Below, piece after piece: positions 8,881-17,028 of a DNA stretch of 64,000 nucleotides. Every line of letters begins with the position of its first letter. Position 1 is the first letter of the stretch. Origin of the DNA: Streptomyces sp. AC558_RSS880. GTDB lineage: Bacteria > Actinomycetota > Actinomycetes > Streptomycetales > Streptomycetaceae. The position numbers and the translations under genes are program-made. The stretch is from contig NZ_JAGMUJ010000007.1 in NCBI RefSeq assembly GCF_019049255.1, positions 248,001 through 312,000 of the forward strand. Reading direction: 5' to 3'. Below the pieces are notes generated by a model, which was given only the letters and a program-made list of their open reading frames with translations, was not told where the DNA came from and did no database searches.

Positions 8881-9987
8881 TTACTTCGTGGTGCTCGGCG
8901 GGGGCAGCGGGGACGCCGCCGCCGACTGCGGCGAGACCGTGCTCGAGTAGACCGACGGGGGCGCGATGCCCGCCGTGGGGTCGGGGGCCTCCACGTCCTC
9001 CATGGCCGTGGCGCCGCCGACGATGCGGATGCCCGCCGCGTCGAAGGCGCGCTTGATGCGCCAGCGCAGCTCCCGCTCCACGGTCAGGGACTTGCCGGGC
9101 ATGGTCTTCGCCGAGAGGCGGAGCACCATCGAGTCCAGCAGTACCGAGTCCAGGCCGAGCACCTCGATCGGGCTCCACAGGAGCTCGTTCCAGGGTTCCT
9201 CCTTGCCCATCTTCTCGGCGACCTCGCTCAGCGTGGCCTTCACCCGGTCCAGGTCCTCGTCGGAACGGACCGTGACGTCGACGCCCGCGGTCGCCCAGCC
9301 CTGGGAGAGGTTGCCTATGCGCTTGACCTCGCCGTTGCGGACGTACCAGATCTCGCCGTTGTCACCGCGCAGCTTGGTCACCCGCAGCCCGACCTCGATC
9401 ACCTCACCGGAGGCCACCCCCGCGTCGACGGTGTCGCCGACGCCGTACTGGTCCTCCAGGATCATGAAGACGCCGGAGAGGAAGTCCGTGACCAGGTTGC
9501 GCGCGCCGAAACCGATCGCGACACCCGCGACACCGGCCGAGGCCAGCAGCGGGGCCAGGTTGATCTGGAAGGTGCCGAGGACCATCAGCGCGGCCGTGCC
9601 CAGGATCAGGAACGACGCCACCGAGCGCAGCACCGAGCCGATCGCCTGCGAGCGCTGCCGGCGCCGTTCGGCGTTGACCAGCAGACCGCCGAGCGCGGTG
9701 CCGTCCACCGCCTGGCCGGTCCGGGACATCCGGTCGACCAGTTTGGTGATCGCCCGCCGCACCATGACTCTGAGCACCGTCGCGATCACCAGGATCAGCA
9801 GGACCCTGAGCCCGATCGCGAGCCACGTCGACCAGTTCTCCTCGACCCAGCCGGCGGCGTTGCCGGCGGTCTCCTGGGCGTCCTGGAGCGAGGGCACCCG
9901 TGGTGTCCCGGACTCCGAGGGCGTCGGCGACGGATCGACGGCCGACAGGACGGCGGACAAGGACACGGCAGGTACCTCCAGGTGCAT
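8881..9987 (-). CDS. MscS-family mechanosensitive ion channel
   Basis: A 368-residue protein. A Pro-rich N-terminus and a hydrophobic helix (about 55-75, WLAIGLRVLLILVIATVLRVMV) precede two more helices, including one rich in Ala/Gly (LLASAGVAGVAIGFGARNLVTDFLSGVFMILE), the TM3-like signature of MscS. The beta domain follows (GVASGEVIEVGLRVTKLRGDNGEIWYVRNGEV). It opens under membrane tension to release solutes on osmotic downshift. The Ala/Ser/Pro-rich tail is non-conserved. The ATG at 9987 with a GGGGG ribosome site is favoured over a GTG 13 codons upstream. Confidence 0.9.
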   Translation of the reverse strand: MHLEVPAVSLSAVLSAVDPSPTPSESGTPRVPSLQDAQETAGNAAGWVEENWSTWLAIGLRVLLILVIATVLRVMVRRAITKLVDRMSRTGQAVDGTALGGLLVNAERRRQRSQAIGSVLRSVASFLILGTAALMVLGTFQINLAPLLASAGVAGVAIGFGARNLVTDFLSGVFMILEDQYGVGDTVDAGVASGEVIEVGLRVTKLRGDNGEIWYVRNGEVKRIGNLSQGWATAGVDVTVRSDEDLDRVKATLSEVAEKMGKEEPWNELLWSPIEVLGLDSVLLDSMVLRLSAKTMPGKSLTVERELRWRIKRAFDAAGIRIVGGATAMEDVEAPDPTAGIAPPSVYSSTVSPQSAAASPLPPPSTTK

Positions 9988-10280
9988 GTCTGCCCCCGGT
10001 GCGGCGGTCAATATCTTCAAGGTCACGAAAGGGTCACCGTCGCGGGCAGAACCACCACACTAACGGGGCATTGTGAGCGGATCGGCGGCATGTGCGAAGA
10101 AGAGACCGTCCTCACCCGCGCTTGAACAGGCCGTGATCCTGGGGATGAATCGGGATGTGGTCGAAAACACTCCCAGCCCGTTACCGGGACATGGTGGCGC
10201 GTCCACCAGGCATGAGGGGAGACTGACTACGGATCGTCCCGGCGCGAGCCACGCGCCGCCGGCGTACAAGGAGGCCGTCC
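9988..10280. other. divergent intergenic region mscS / HNH gene
   Basis: No gene is seen. A possible minus-strand -10 (TAGTGT, 10057-10062) would serve mscS. The ribosome site AAGGAGG for the HNH gene is at about 10268-10274. A chance 13-nt match to half of the lac operator lies at 10070-10082. Confidence 0.45.
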
Positions 10281-10817
10281 GTGCCGCATGTCCTGGTCCT
10301 CAACGCGTCGTACGAGCCGCTCGGCGTCGTACCGCTCCGCCGCGCGCTCGTGCTCGTCCTCGAGAACAAGGCAGTCTGCCTCGAGGAGACCGGCGCCCAT
10401 CTGCACAGCGCGACCGTCACAGTCCCCGCACCCAGCGTGGTCCGGCTCAAGCGTTTCGTGCGGGTCCCCTACCGGGGGCCCGTTCCACTCACCCGCCGGG
10501 CGCTGTTCGCCCGTGACGGGGGCCGGTGCATGTACTGCGGTGGCGTCGCAACCAGCGTCGACCACGTCATCCCGCGCAGCCGCGGGGGCAAGCACGTCTG
10601 GGACAACGTGGTGGCGTCCTGCCGCCGCTGCAACCACGTGAAGGCCGACCGCCACCTGTTCGAACTGGGCTGGCGCCTGCGTCACAAACCCGCCCCGCCC
10701 ACCGGCCTGGCCTGGCGCATCATCGGCACCGGCCACAGGGACCCGCGCTGGCTGCCCTACCTGCAGCCGTACGGCGCGGACGACGCGCTGGCCCGGATCG
10801 ACGGCATCTCCGCCTGA
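10281..10817 (+). CDS. HNH endonuclease family protein
   Basis: A 178-residue protein. The HNH core includes two zinc-binding pairs (C83/C86 and C114/C117) around VDHVIPRSRGGKHVWDNVV, with the His of DH at 95 and Asn109. The N-terminal 80 residues match the actinobacterial group beginning VLVLNASYEPL. These are usually stand-alone nucleases of unknown cellular role. It starts at GTG behind a good AAGGAGG. Its last 22 codons and stop are duplicated at 14089-14158; the copy in this gene may be the replaced or the original end. Confidence 0.92.
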   Translation: MPHVLVLNASYEPLGVVPLRRALVLVLENKAVCLEETGAHLHSATVTVPAPSVVRLKRFVRVPYRGPVPLTRRALFARDGGRCMYCGGVATSVDHVIPRSRGGKHVWDNVVASCRRCNHVKADRHLFELGWRLRHKPAPPTGLAWRIIGTGHRDPRWLPYLQPYGADDALARIDGISA

Positions 10818-10819
10818 CG
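10750..10819 (+). repeat. left copy of a 70-bp direct repeat (attL-like)
   Basis: Covers the end of the HNH gene through its stop codon. It is 67/70 identical to 14089-14158; the last 30 bp (from GGCCCGGATC to the TGA) are identical. It brackets the whiJ-type cassette. Confidence 0.85.
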
Positions 10820-10973
10820 CCGCCGATCCGGGTTTTCGCGCGGTAGGGGCTCCGCTCCGGAGGGCTCCGCGAAGGCGTGAACACGTCGGCGTCAGCTGTT
10901 CATGCTTTCGCTGGTCTGGTGGGGTCTGGGGTGAGGGCGCGCCCACCGCTGCCCCGACCGCGTGCCGGGCGAG

Positions 10974-11465
10974 TCATTCGACGTCGGTGACGAGCGTGTG
11001 GGGCGGACCGGCGGTCACGGGCTTCGGCGTGGGCGACGTCCGGTCGGGGACGTCCCATTCGGCGTACACCGTCTTGCCGACGGTCCGCGGTTCCCAGCCC
11101 CACCGCGCGGCGACCGCCTCGACCAGTAAGAGCCCCCGTCCGAACTGATCGGCGGCGTCGCCCCCGGCCGGCCGCGGCCTCGGCGGCCGCTCGCCGCGCG
11201 GGTCGCTCACCTCGACCCGCAGGGTGCGGTGACCGAGGGTGACGTGTACGCGGATGAGCCGTCCCCGGACGCTGCCGTGCAGCAGGGCGTTGGTCATCAA
11301 CTCCGACACGACGAGGGCGACGTCCCCGGCGAGTCCCGGCTGCCCCCATTCGGCGACGAGCCGCGCGGCCCGGCGCCGGGCGAGGGGGACGCTGCGCTGG
11401 GTGGGGGTGTAGTCGAGCCGGTCCTCGTGGAGGAGTGGTACCGGCAAGGGCACGGGTTCTGCCAT
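10974..11465 (-). CDS. RsbW-like ATP-binding protein (HATPase_c)
   Basis: A 163-residue protein with the GHKL ATP-binding motifs: ELMTNALLHG (N box, about 55-64), VSDPRG (G1, about 86) and FGRGLLLVEAVAARWGW (G2, about 109-125). It belongs to the large Streptomyces family of anti-sigma/serine-kinase-like ATPases. It is divergent from the XRE gene, as in whiJ-type loci, where such an ATPase sits beside an XRE regulator and a DUF397 protein. The start ATG is preceded by GGAGG at 8 nt. The Ser/Thr/Pro-rich tail after residue 135 is not conserved. Confidence 0.88.
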   Translation of the reverse strand: MAEPVPLPVPLLHEDRLDYTPTQRSVPLARRRAARLVAEWGQPGLAGDVALVVSELMTNALLHGSVRGRLIRVHVTLGHRTLRVEVSDPRGERPPRPRPAGGDAADQFGRGLLLVEAVAARWGWEPRTVGKTVYAEWDVPDRTSPTPKPVTAGPPHTLVTDVE

Positions 11466-11594
11466 GGGGGATGCCTCCGAGTGGGGGCGGCGGTGTCTCT
11501 GCCGTGCCTGCGTGGGGCAGGACGGTGCACTTCCGCCGAGTGAGCGAACGGGTACTCACCGTGGCGAGACGAGCTGTACGGGAGCAATCGCTAC

Positions 11595-11610
11595 GGGGAA
11601 TTAATTCCCC
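11595..11610. promoter_or_regulatory. perfect 16-bp palindrome, candidate operator
   Basis: GGGGAATTAATTCCCC lies between the divergent ATPase and XRE genes, about 35-50 bp before the XRE start. An AT-rich centre is unusual in this GC-rich DNA and fits a dimeric regulator, possibly the XRE protein itself (inference). Confidence 0.55.
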
Positions 11611-11644
11611 AAAACTCGACGCGACCCTGGATCGCCGCCACACT

Positions 11645-12535
11645 GTGGCGGTGACGCGATCAACTCAAGCCGCAGGAAACCGGGTCTCGACAGTTCTGGG
11701 CCGCAAGCTGGGTGCCGAACTGCTGCGTCTGCGTGACGCCTCGGGCAGGACGCAGACGCAGGCGGCCGGCATCATCTCCGCGACCGCGACGAAGATCGTG
11801 AAGATGGAACGTGGCTGGGTTCCCATGCGGGACCCGGACATCCGCGCGCTCTGTGAGTTCTATGGAGTACGCGAGGACCGGGCAGTCAACCGGCTCCTCG
11901 GTATTGCCCGGCTGGACCGGGAACGTCGTAAGGCGAAGGGGTGGTGGAGGCAGTCGCCGCAGGCCGAAGCGGTGGCGGAGTACATCTCCATGGAGGATGT
12001 GGCCAGTCGGGTCCGCACCTGGCAACAGTCCTTCGTGCCCGGCCTGCTTCAGACGCCCGAGTACACAAGGGCCTTGGTGGTCAGTGAGGGTGTCTGGACG
12101 GACCCGGACGAGATCGAAGGTGTCGTAGACGTCCGGATGAAGCGGCAGGAGCGTCTGGAGGGGAGCGAACCCCTTCAGCTGTACGCGGTGATCTGGGAGG
12201 CGGCTCTACGACAGCAGGTCGGCGGGCCCGACGTGATGCGAGCGCAGCTTCGCCGCATCCTTGAGCTGGCTCAACTCCCCAATGTGCGACTTCAAGTGCT
12301 GCCCTTCCGTGCGGGCGGACACGCCTGTATGGCTGGAGCTTTCAGCATCGTCTCGTTCGTCGAACCCGAGGCCGTGGACGTGGTCCACGTCGACACCATC
12401 GCGGCTACCGTGTGGGTCGAGGACGAGTTCGAAAGCGCCACGTACAGCTCGTTCTTCGATCGCACCGCACGACTGAGCCTGGCTCCCAAGGACTCGCTCA
12501 GACTGATCGAGAGCATCAGCGAGGACATGCATTGA
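11645..12535 (+). CDS. XRE-family regulator with DUF5753 domain (WhiJ-like)
   Basis: A 296-residue protein. An N-terminal helix-turn-helix (about 18-75: LGAELLRLRDASGRTQTQAAGIISATATKIVKMERG) is followed by the DUF5753 sensory domain (about 95-290: QSFVPGLLQTPEYTRALV, RMKRQERL, LPFRAGGHACMAGAFSIV). This architecture is that of WhiJ and its many Streptomyces paralogues, which affect development and antibiotic production. The start is uncertain: GTG at 11645 or 11651, neither with a strong ribosome site; longer in-frame starts reach 11435. The stop overlaps the DUF397 start (ATGA), so both are translated together. Confidence 0.87.
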   Translation: MAVTRSTQAAGNRVSTVLGRKLGAELLRLRDASGRTQTQAAGIISATATKIVKMERGWVPMRDPDIRALCEFYGVREDRAVNRLLGIARLDRERRKAKGWWRQSPQAEAVAEYISMEDVASRVRTWQQSFVPGLLQTPEYTRALVVSEGVWTDPDEIEGVVDVRMKRQERLEGSEPLQLYAVIWEAALRQQVGGPDVMRAQLRRILELAQLPNVRLQVLPFRAGGHACMAGAFSIVSFVEPEAVDVVHVDTIAATVWVEDEFESATYSSFFDRTARLSLAPKDSLRLIESISEDMH

Positions 12536-12729
12536 TGAACGACTTCGACTTCGTGAAGTCCAGCTACAGCAGCGGAAGCGGGGAGTGTGTGGAAGTCGCT
12601 CTCAACGTTCCGGGGACCGTCGCCGTCCGCGACTCCAAGAACTCCGGTGACGGCCCGATACTCCGCCTCGCGCCGCGGGCCTGGGCGCGGTTCGCAGGGG
12701 CGCTGGGGCGGCTGCCTGCTCAGGGGTGA
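12535..12729 (+). CDS. DUF397 protein (BldB/WhiJ-partner type)
   Basis: A 64-residue protein with the DUF397 pattern: FVKSSYSSGSGECVEVAL near the start, VAVRDSKNS in the middle and the final W/F-rich helix. Such small proteins accompany WhiJ-like regulators and are thought to act with them, perhaps as antitoxin- or corepressor-like partners. The ATG overlaps the XRE stop by one base. Its 3' end overlaps the convergent methyltransferase by 10 bp. Confidence 0.9.
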   Translation: MNDFDFVKSSYSSGSGECVEVALNVPGTVAVRDSKNSGDGPILRLAPRAWARFAGALGRLPAQG

Positions 12730-13376
12730 CGCCACGAGAGTGTGTAGCGCCAGAAGAGCCGCCGACGTAGCCGGGCGCCGGGCAGGACCTCGCGGGCCTC
12801 ACCGGCGATGTCGGAGAAGGTCATGTCGGCCGGCCGGGTCCGCGCGGTCATCGAGACGGGCCGGGGCGCTCTGCGGCCCTTGTTCTTGAGCCACCCGGTG
12901 GCGGCGTTCAAAGGGGTGGCGGCTGCGCCGAGCAGATGGTCCGTGGCGGTCCGCGGCCGGAAGAGGCCCACGACGACCAGGGTGCCGCCGGGAGCCAGGT
13001 GCCGCCGGAAGGCGGTGAGGGCCTCGGTGAACGGCAGATGGTGGATGGTGGCGACGCAGGTGATGACGTCGTGGGGTCCGGCGGGGAGTCCCGTCAGGGC
13101 GTCCGCGACCGTGAAGGACACCGGCGTTGCCTCAGGGGTCAGCGTGCGCGCCCGCGAGGTGATCGCGGGGTCGGAGTCGATGCCCCGGACCTCGTCGGCG
13201 CGTGTGGCGAGGAGCCGGGCCAGGTCGCCGGTGCCGGAGCCGACGTCCAGTGCACGGCCGAACCGGCGGGGGAGTTGCCGCAGGATCCACCGGTGGTAGT
13301 GGGCGTTGTGGTCCCAGGGGTGGGCGGCGTTGAACCGGTCGAGCGCCTGGAGGACTCGGTGCGGCAGTGGCGTCAT
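12720..13376 (-). CDS. SAM-dependent methyltransferase, class I
   Basis: A 218-residue protein with the Rossmann SAM motif ALDVGSGTGDLARLL (about 42-56), acidic residue of strand 2 in GIDSDPA, motif DALTGLPAGPHDVITCVATIHHLPF and LAPGGTLVVVGL. It resembles the UbiE/Methyltransf_25 group; the substrate cannot be predicted. The start ATG overlaps the stop of a weak upstream frame (13373-13837). It faces the DUF397 gene. It lies inside the segment bracketed by the 70-bp repeat, so it may have arrived with it. Confidence 0.88.
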   Translation of the reverse strand: MTPLPHRVLQALDRFNAAHPWDHNAHYHRWILRQLPRRFGRALDVGSGTGDLARLLATRADEVRGIDSDPAITSRARTLTPEATPVSFTVADALTGLPAGPHDVITCVATIHHLPFTEALTAFRRHLAPGGTLVVVGLFRPRTATDHLLGAAATPLNAATGWLKNKGRRAPRPVSMTARTRPADMTFSDIAGEAREVLPGARLRRRLFWRYTLSWRHP

Positions 13377-13837
13377 GTGATTTCTCGGGAGACGGTCCGC
13401 GCTACGGAACCGCGTTGAGAGAGAAGAGGAGGAGCCGGAATCAGCCGCGGGACCGGCGACCGCGGACGTGATGTCAACCGCGGTGCCACGGTCACCGCCG
13501 CGGCCGCTGTGGGGATGCGGTGGTTCGCGGAGCGGCGAGGTCGGGTGTGCCGGGGACGGCCCATGACGGGACGAGAGGGTCGACTCCGCTGAGCCGTCAG
13601 GTACCGACAGGAGGAGTGTCCCGCCTCGTGGTGCAAGCGATCCTGCTCGACGTGTTCCGGTGAACCGCACGTCGGCCACCCCAGGGGCGACGGCCCCGGC
13701 CCCGGCATCGCACACGGCCGACCTGCCGCCAGCGCCGTCGGCGGTCCCCGGACCGCGCCGATGGGGTGGTGACCTGCGTATTCCACGTACTTGACCGGCT
13801 GCACCACCCGGCGGGACATGATCCCCCGAGCGCTCAT
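13373..13837 (-). CDS. doubtful 154-codon frame coupled to the methyltransferase
   Basis: It starts at an ATG behind an excellent ribosome site (AGGAGGAGG) and its stop overlaps the methyltransferase ATG as ATGA, which argues for translation. The first 35 codons look protein-like and GC3-rich (QPVKYVEYAGHHPIGAV), but the rest is Pro/Arg-rich with poor codon bias and matches nothing I know. It could be a decayed gene, a short true gene with a frameshift, or chance. No function is proposed. Confidence 0.3.
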   Translation of the reverse strand: MSARGIMSRRVVQPVKYVEYAGHHPIGAVRGPPTALAAGRPCAMPGPGPSPLGWPTCGSPEHVEQDRLHHEAGHSSCRYLTAQRSRPSRPVMGRPRHTRPRRSANHRIPTAAAAVTVAPRLTSRPRSPVPRLIPAPPLLSQRGSVARTVSREIT

Positions 13838-14088
13838 GACACCTCCTCCTGCCGAAAAGAGTGAGCATCTGACGGACGAATGCAACTCGCTCACTCAGAT
13901 GAGCGGAACATGAACACCAGAGGCTGAGATGCTCCCGATCTTCAGAGGGGTGCATGCCTCCTGGCGGTGAGGCGAGGGATCGGTCCCACGCTGTGATGCA
14001 GGCGGCCAAGGCCTTCGCGTCCCGGTACCGGGGCCGTGGCGACCTCCAGGGAAGCGGCGGTCCGCGAAGTCTCCCGTGAAGACGAGCC
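13838..14088. other. gap without a recognisable gene before the right repeat
   Basis: No frame with convincing codon use in either strand. An AT-richer patch lies at 13860-13935 (GAGCATCTGACGGACG and GAGCGGAACATGAACACC), which could hold a promoter for the minus-strand frame and methyltransferase. Confidence 0.4.
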
Positions 14089-14158
14089 GGCTGCCGTACC
14101 CGCAGCCGTACGGCGCGGACGACGCGCCGGCCCGGATCGACGGCATCTCCGCCTGACG
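14089..14158 (+). repeat. right copy of the 70-bp direct repeat (attR-like)
   Basis: A duplicate of the last 22 codons and stop of the HNH gene, without the rest of that gene. It differs from 10750-10819 at three positions, all in the first 40 bp. It is followed by a hairpin that may be the original HNH terminator. Confidence 0.85.
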
Positions 14159-14174
14159 ACGGTCCGGACCACCC

Positions 14175-14205
14175 GGCCCCGGGGAACCCCCGTTCCCCCG
14201 GGGCC
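14175..14205. terminator. hairpin after the right repeat and the ABC operon
   Basis: Stem GGCCCCGGGGAA / TTCCCCCGGGGCC. It lies 24 bp after the last gene of the minus-strand sigma/ABC operon and would also have ended HNH transcription before the insertion. Confidence 0.7.
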
Positions 14206-14228
14206 GTGGCGAGCCCCCACGCGGCACG

Positions 14229-14834
14229 TCAGTCGTGCCGCCCCTCCGGCCGTGCCCCGCGCACGACGTACAGCGCCGTGCCCGCCACCAGGAGCACGAC
14301 GGCGGTCACCCAGGCGACGTGCTGCCCGGCCGGCTGCACCGGCCACGCCCACACCGGGACCAGCGTGCCGCGTGCACTCGCGGAGCCCACATACACGGCG
14401 CTGATGTAACCGAAGACCGGCAGCCAGCTCAGCCGGGCCCCCAACACGGCGACCGCGCCGGCGGCGAGGCCCGTGCACCCCAGTGTGTTGCGGATCATCG
14501 CCCACGGACCGAACGGGGACGAGGGGCCGAGTACGGTCGCCGCCAGCAGGAGCGCGGCGCAGCCGGTCAGTGCCAGCAGATGGGCCAGACGCCGGCGCCA
14601 CCAGGGACGTACGGCGGTGCGGTCCAGCTCCTCGGACGCGCTGTGCAGGCTCGTGCCGATCACCGCCGCCGCGAACAGCGGGGCCAGCGCGACGACCGGG
14701 ACCTGTCGGGACGGGTCCAGATACGTGTTCAGGTTCCGGGCACCCAGGACGGCGAGGGCGGCGGTCGCGACGAGCACGAGCACGGTGCGCGGAACGGTGC
14801 GCGCGCGGGCGTACAGCAGGAAGCCGTGCGTCAC
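14229..14834 (-). CDS. membrane protein, last gene of the sigma/ABC operon
   Basis: A 201-residue protein with about six hydrophobic helices (for example VLVLVATAALAVLGA, VVALAPLFAAAVIGTSL, LLALTGCAALLLAATVL). It starts at GTG overlapping the previous stop as GTGA, so it is translationally coupled to the upstream permease. It is probably the second membrane component of the ABC transporter; no homologue can be named. Confidence 0.75.
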   Translation of the reverse strand: MTHGFLLYARARTVPRTVLVLVATAALAVLGARNLNTYLDPSRQVPVVALAPLFAAAVIGTSLHSASEELDRTAVRPWWRRRLAHLLALTGCAALLLAATVLGPSSPFGPWAMIRNTLGCTGLAAGAVAVLGARLSWLPVFGYISAVYVGSASARGTLVPVWAWPVQPAGQHVAWVTAVVLLVAGTALYVVRGARPEGRHD

Positions 14835-16186
14835 AGTGCCGGCACCCCGTTCCGGCCGCACTCGTTCCGCGTCGCGAAGTACGCCGACAGCCACGCGCGG
14901 CGCTCCTCCTCACCCATCGACGCCAGACGCTCGCGCGCCGCGATCCGTTCCCTGAGCTCGGCGCGCTCGGCAGCGCTGCCCCGCGCGTACCGCTCGTCGA
15001 ATTGCCGCCGCAGCGGGCTGGGAGCCAGGTAGTACTCGACGGCGTCGTCCGCGGCGGCCACCCGCGGCGCCACCTCGTCGCAGTCCCCGCGGCCCTGCAA
15101 CGCCATCCCCGCCGCCCACGCGTACTCCTCGGGATCGGCGAGCCGACCTCGTACGACGGACCAGCCGATCGGTGTGATCATCGGCAGCTCGACCTCGTCC
15201 GGTCCCGGCCGGCCCGGTAGGTCCTCGAAGCGCACCGGCAGGTTTTCCACGCCCTCCAGACGGCCCGTCATCCCGGACAGGGCCTCGGTGATCTGGGGGA
15301 GCAGCCCCTTGTAGCGGGCGCTCACGCAGATCTGCGGGGTGGTGGAGGTGTCGCACACCTGACGCCGGGTGAGCGGGTCGGTGTGCCACAGACCGTCGCC
15401 GGTATGGACGAGCAGCGTGCCGGCGGCGGCTGCGGCCACCAGCGGCAGCAGGGCGACCGTGCGGCGGCGCGCGGCGTACGCGAGGACCGCGGCGGCCGTG
15501 AGGCCGCCCGTCCACGCCACCGTCATCAAGGGCTGCCACCACACCGGTATCGAGGTGGACAAGGCGTCGACGAAGGGCGACAGGTGACGGACGGAGCCGC
15601 GGTGCTCGTACCCGACGACGCCGAGCACGACGTACCCGGCCGCCGCCAGCAGCGGCGCCGCCAGCCGCCAGGCCACCAGACGGCCCACGACCTGCCCGGT
15701 CAGAGCGGCGCACGCCAGGACGGCGGCGTCCGCGAGCGGTGTGCCCAAGTGGGGCCGGTCACCCATGGCGCAGTACCAGGTGGCGAGCAGCGCGAGGGCC
15801 GTCGCGACGGCGTACCCGGCGACCAGCCACAGCGCGACCGGCAGGGCAGACGCGAGGAACGCCGCCGTCCGGCCGCGCACGGCCGTCGCCAACAACTCCT
15901 CCGTCCCGCGCCTGCGTTCCCGCTGGCCCTGCCAGCAGCCGGCCGCCAGGGCCAGCGGGACACCGAGGAGCATCGCCGCCGTGTGCACATGGTCACGGGT
16001 CTCCGCCCAGCCCCCCTGCCACTGCTCCGATCCGACCGCCAGCGTCACCACGAGCGTGAGCGTCATCGCCGCTCCGGCCCAGGGGGCGAAACCGCGCACG
16101 GCCTCCGCCCGCAGGGGGTGCCGGGTGAGGGGCGGGTGCGGCGACGCACCGCGTTCCTCGGACGTCCGTTCCGTCAGGAGGGTCAT
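14831..16186 (-). CDS. ABC transporter permease with C-terminal soluble domain
   Basis: A 451-residue protein. After a short cytoplasmic start it has about six to eight hydrophobic helices (about 35-300), an ABC-2-like layout with GTEELLATA between helices 2 and 3, as in multidrug/bacteriocin-type ABC-2 permeases. The last 140 residues are soluble, with VCDTSTTPQICVSARYK and a charged helical end, probably outside the cell. The ATG overlaps the ATPase stop (ATGA). The exported substrate is unknown. Confidence 0.8.
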   Translation of the reverse strand: MTLLTERTSEERGASPHPPLTRHPLRAEAVRGFAPWAGAAMTLTLVVTLAVGSEQWQGGWAETRDHVHTAAMLLGVPLALAAGCWQGQRERRRGTEELLATAVRGRTAAFLASALPVALWLVAGYAVATALALLATWYCAMGDRPHLGTPLADAAVLACAALTGQVVGRLVAWRLAAPLLAAAGYVVLGVVGYEHRGSVRHLSPFVDALSTSIPVWWQPLMTVAWTGGLTAAAVLAYAARRRTVALLPLVAAAAAGTLLVHTGDGLWHTDPLTRRQVCDTSTTPQICVSARYKGLLPQITEALSGMTGRLEGVENLPVRFEDLPGRPGPDEVELPMITPIGWSVVRGRLADPEEYAWAAGMALQGRGDCDEVAPRVAAADDAVEYYLAPSPLRRQFDERYARGSAAERAELRERIAARERLASMGEEERRAWLSAYFATRNECGRNGVPAL

Positions 16187-17028
16187 CGGGCCGTCCCTTC
16201 GGAAGCCGACGGCCGGACCGCCCGCGCCTCCGGCGCGCGGTGTGCCCGCAGCGCCGCCGTGTAACCGCGCTCGATCGGGTGGTCGCCAGGGCCGCCCGCC
16301 GACTCGCCGAGAGCGGCGAGTGCCGGGGGCGTCCCGCGGTAGGCGACCCGGCCCGCGTCGACGAGGGTGACCTCCGTGCAGGCCGCCGCCACGTCCTCCA
16401 CCAGGTGTGTGGAGACGAGGACGGTGGACGAGGCACCCAGTTCGCGCAGCAGCTCGCGGAACTCCACGCGCTGTTCCGGGTCCAGGCCGGCGGTCGGCTC
16501 GTCGAGGAGCAGCACACGGGGATCGTTCACGACGGCCTGGGCGATGCCGACGCGGCGGATCATGCCGCCGGACAGGCCGCGCACCTTCGCGTCGATGCGG
16601 TCGGCCAGGCCTACGCGGGCCACGGCCCGCTCGACGGCGGCCGGGATGCGGTCCGCGGGCATCTCCTTCAACCAGGCCACGTAGGCGACGAACTCCCGCA
16701 CCGTGAAGCCCGGGTAGTAGCCGAAGTCCTGCGGCAGATAGCCCAGGTGACGGCGGACCTCGCCGCGATGCCGGTGGTCGCGGGTGTCGTGGCCCAGGAT
16801 CTCCACCCGGCCGTCGGACGGTTCGGCGACCGTGGCGAGGACGCGGATCAGCGAGGTCTTGCCGGCGCCGTTCGGGCCGAGCAGACCGTGCACGCCGGGG
16901 CCGAAGTCGAGGTCCACCGAGTCCAGCGCCACTGCTCTGCGGTGCCGCACACGCAGGCCGGTGATCCGGATCGTGGCGGCCGACACTTCGGACGCGGGAC
17001 GGGAAGCGGTGTTCGGGGCTGTGCTCAA
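16183..17028 (-). CDS. ABC transporter ATP-binding protein
   Basis: A 281-residue ATPase: Walker A GPNGAGKT (51-58), signature LSGGM (about 151), Walker B VLLLDEPTAGLDP (about 170-182) and switch His in STHLVED. It powers the two membrane proteins encoded downstream. The start is TTG, overlapping the anti-sigma stop as TTGA, with GGAGAAGA in front; no better ATG or GTG lies near, and a start further upstream would be within the anti-sigma gene. The Arg-rich tail after about 235 is variable. Confidence 0.9.
   Translation of the reverse strand: MSTAPNTASRPASEVSAATIRITGLRVRHRRAVALDSVDLDFGPGVHGLLGPNGAGKTSLIRVLATVAEPSDGRVEILGHDTRDHRHRGEVRRHLGYLPQDFGYYPGFTVREFVAYVAWLKEMPADRIPAAVERAVARVGLADRIDAKVRGLSGGMIRRVGIAQAVVNDPRVLLLDEPTAGLDPEQRVEFRELLRELGASSTVLVSTHLVEDVAAACTEVTLVDAGRVAYRGTPPALAALGESAGGPGDHPIERGYTAALRAHRAPEARAVRPSASEGTAR

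Noticed and set aside
10070..10082. ATTGTGAGCGGAT, identical to part of the E. coli lac operator
   Set aside because: Only one half of the operator is matched, the neighbouring genes are unrelated to sugar use, and a 13-nt match can arise by chance. There is no vector sequence around it.
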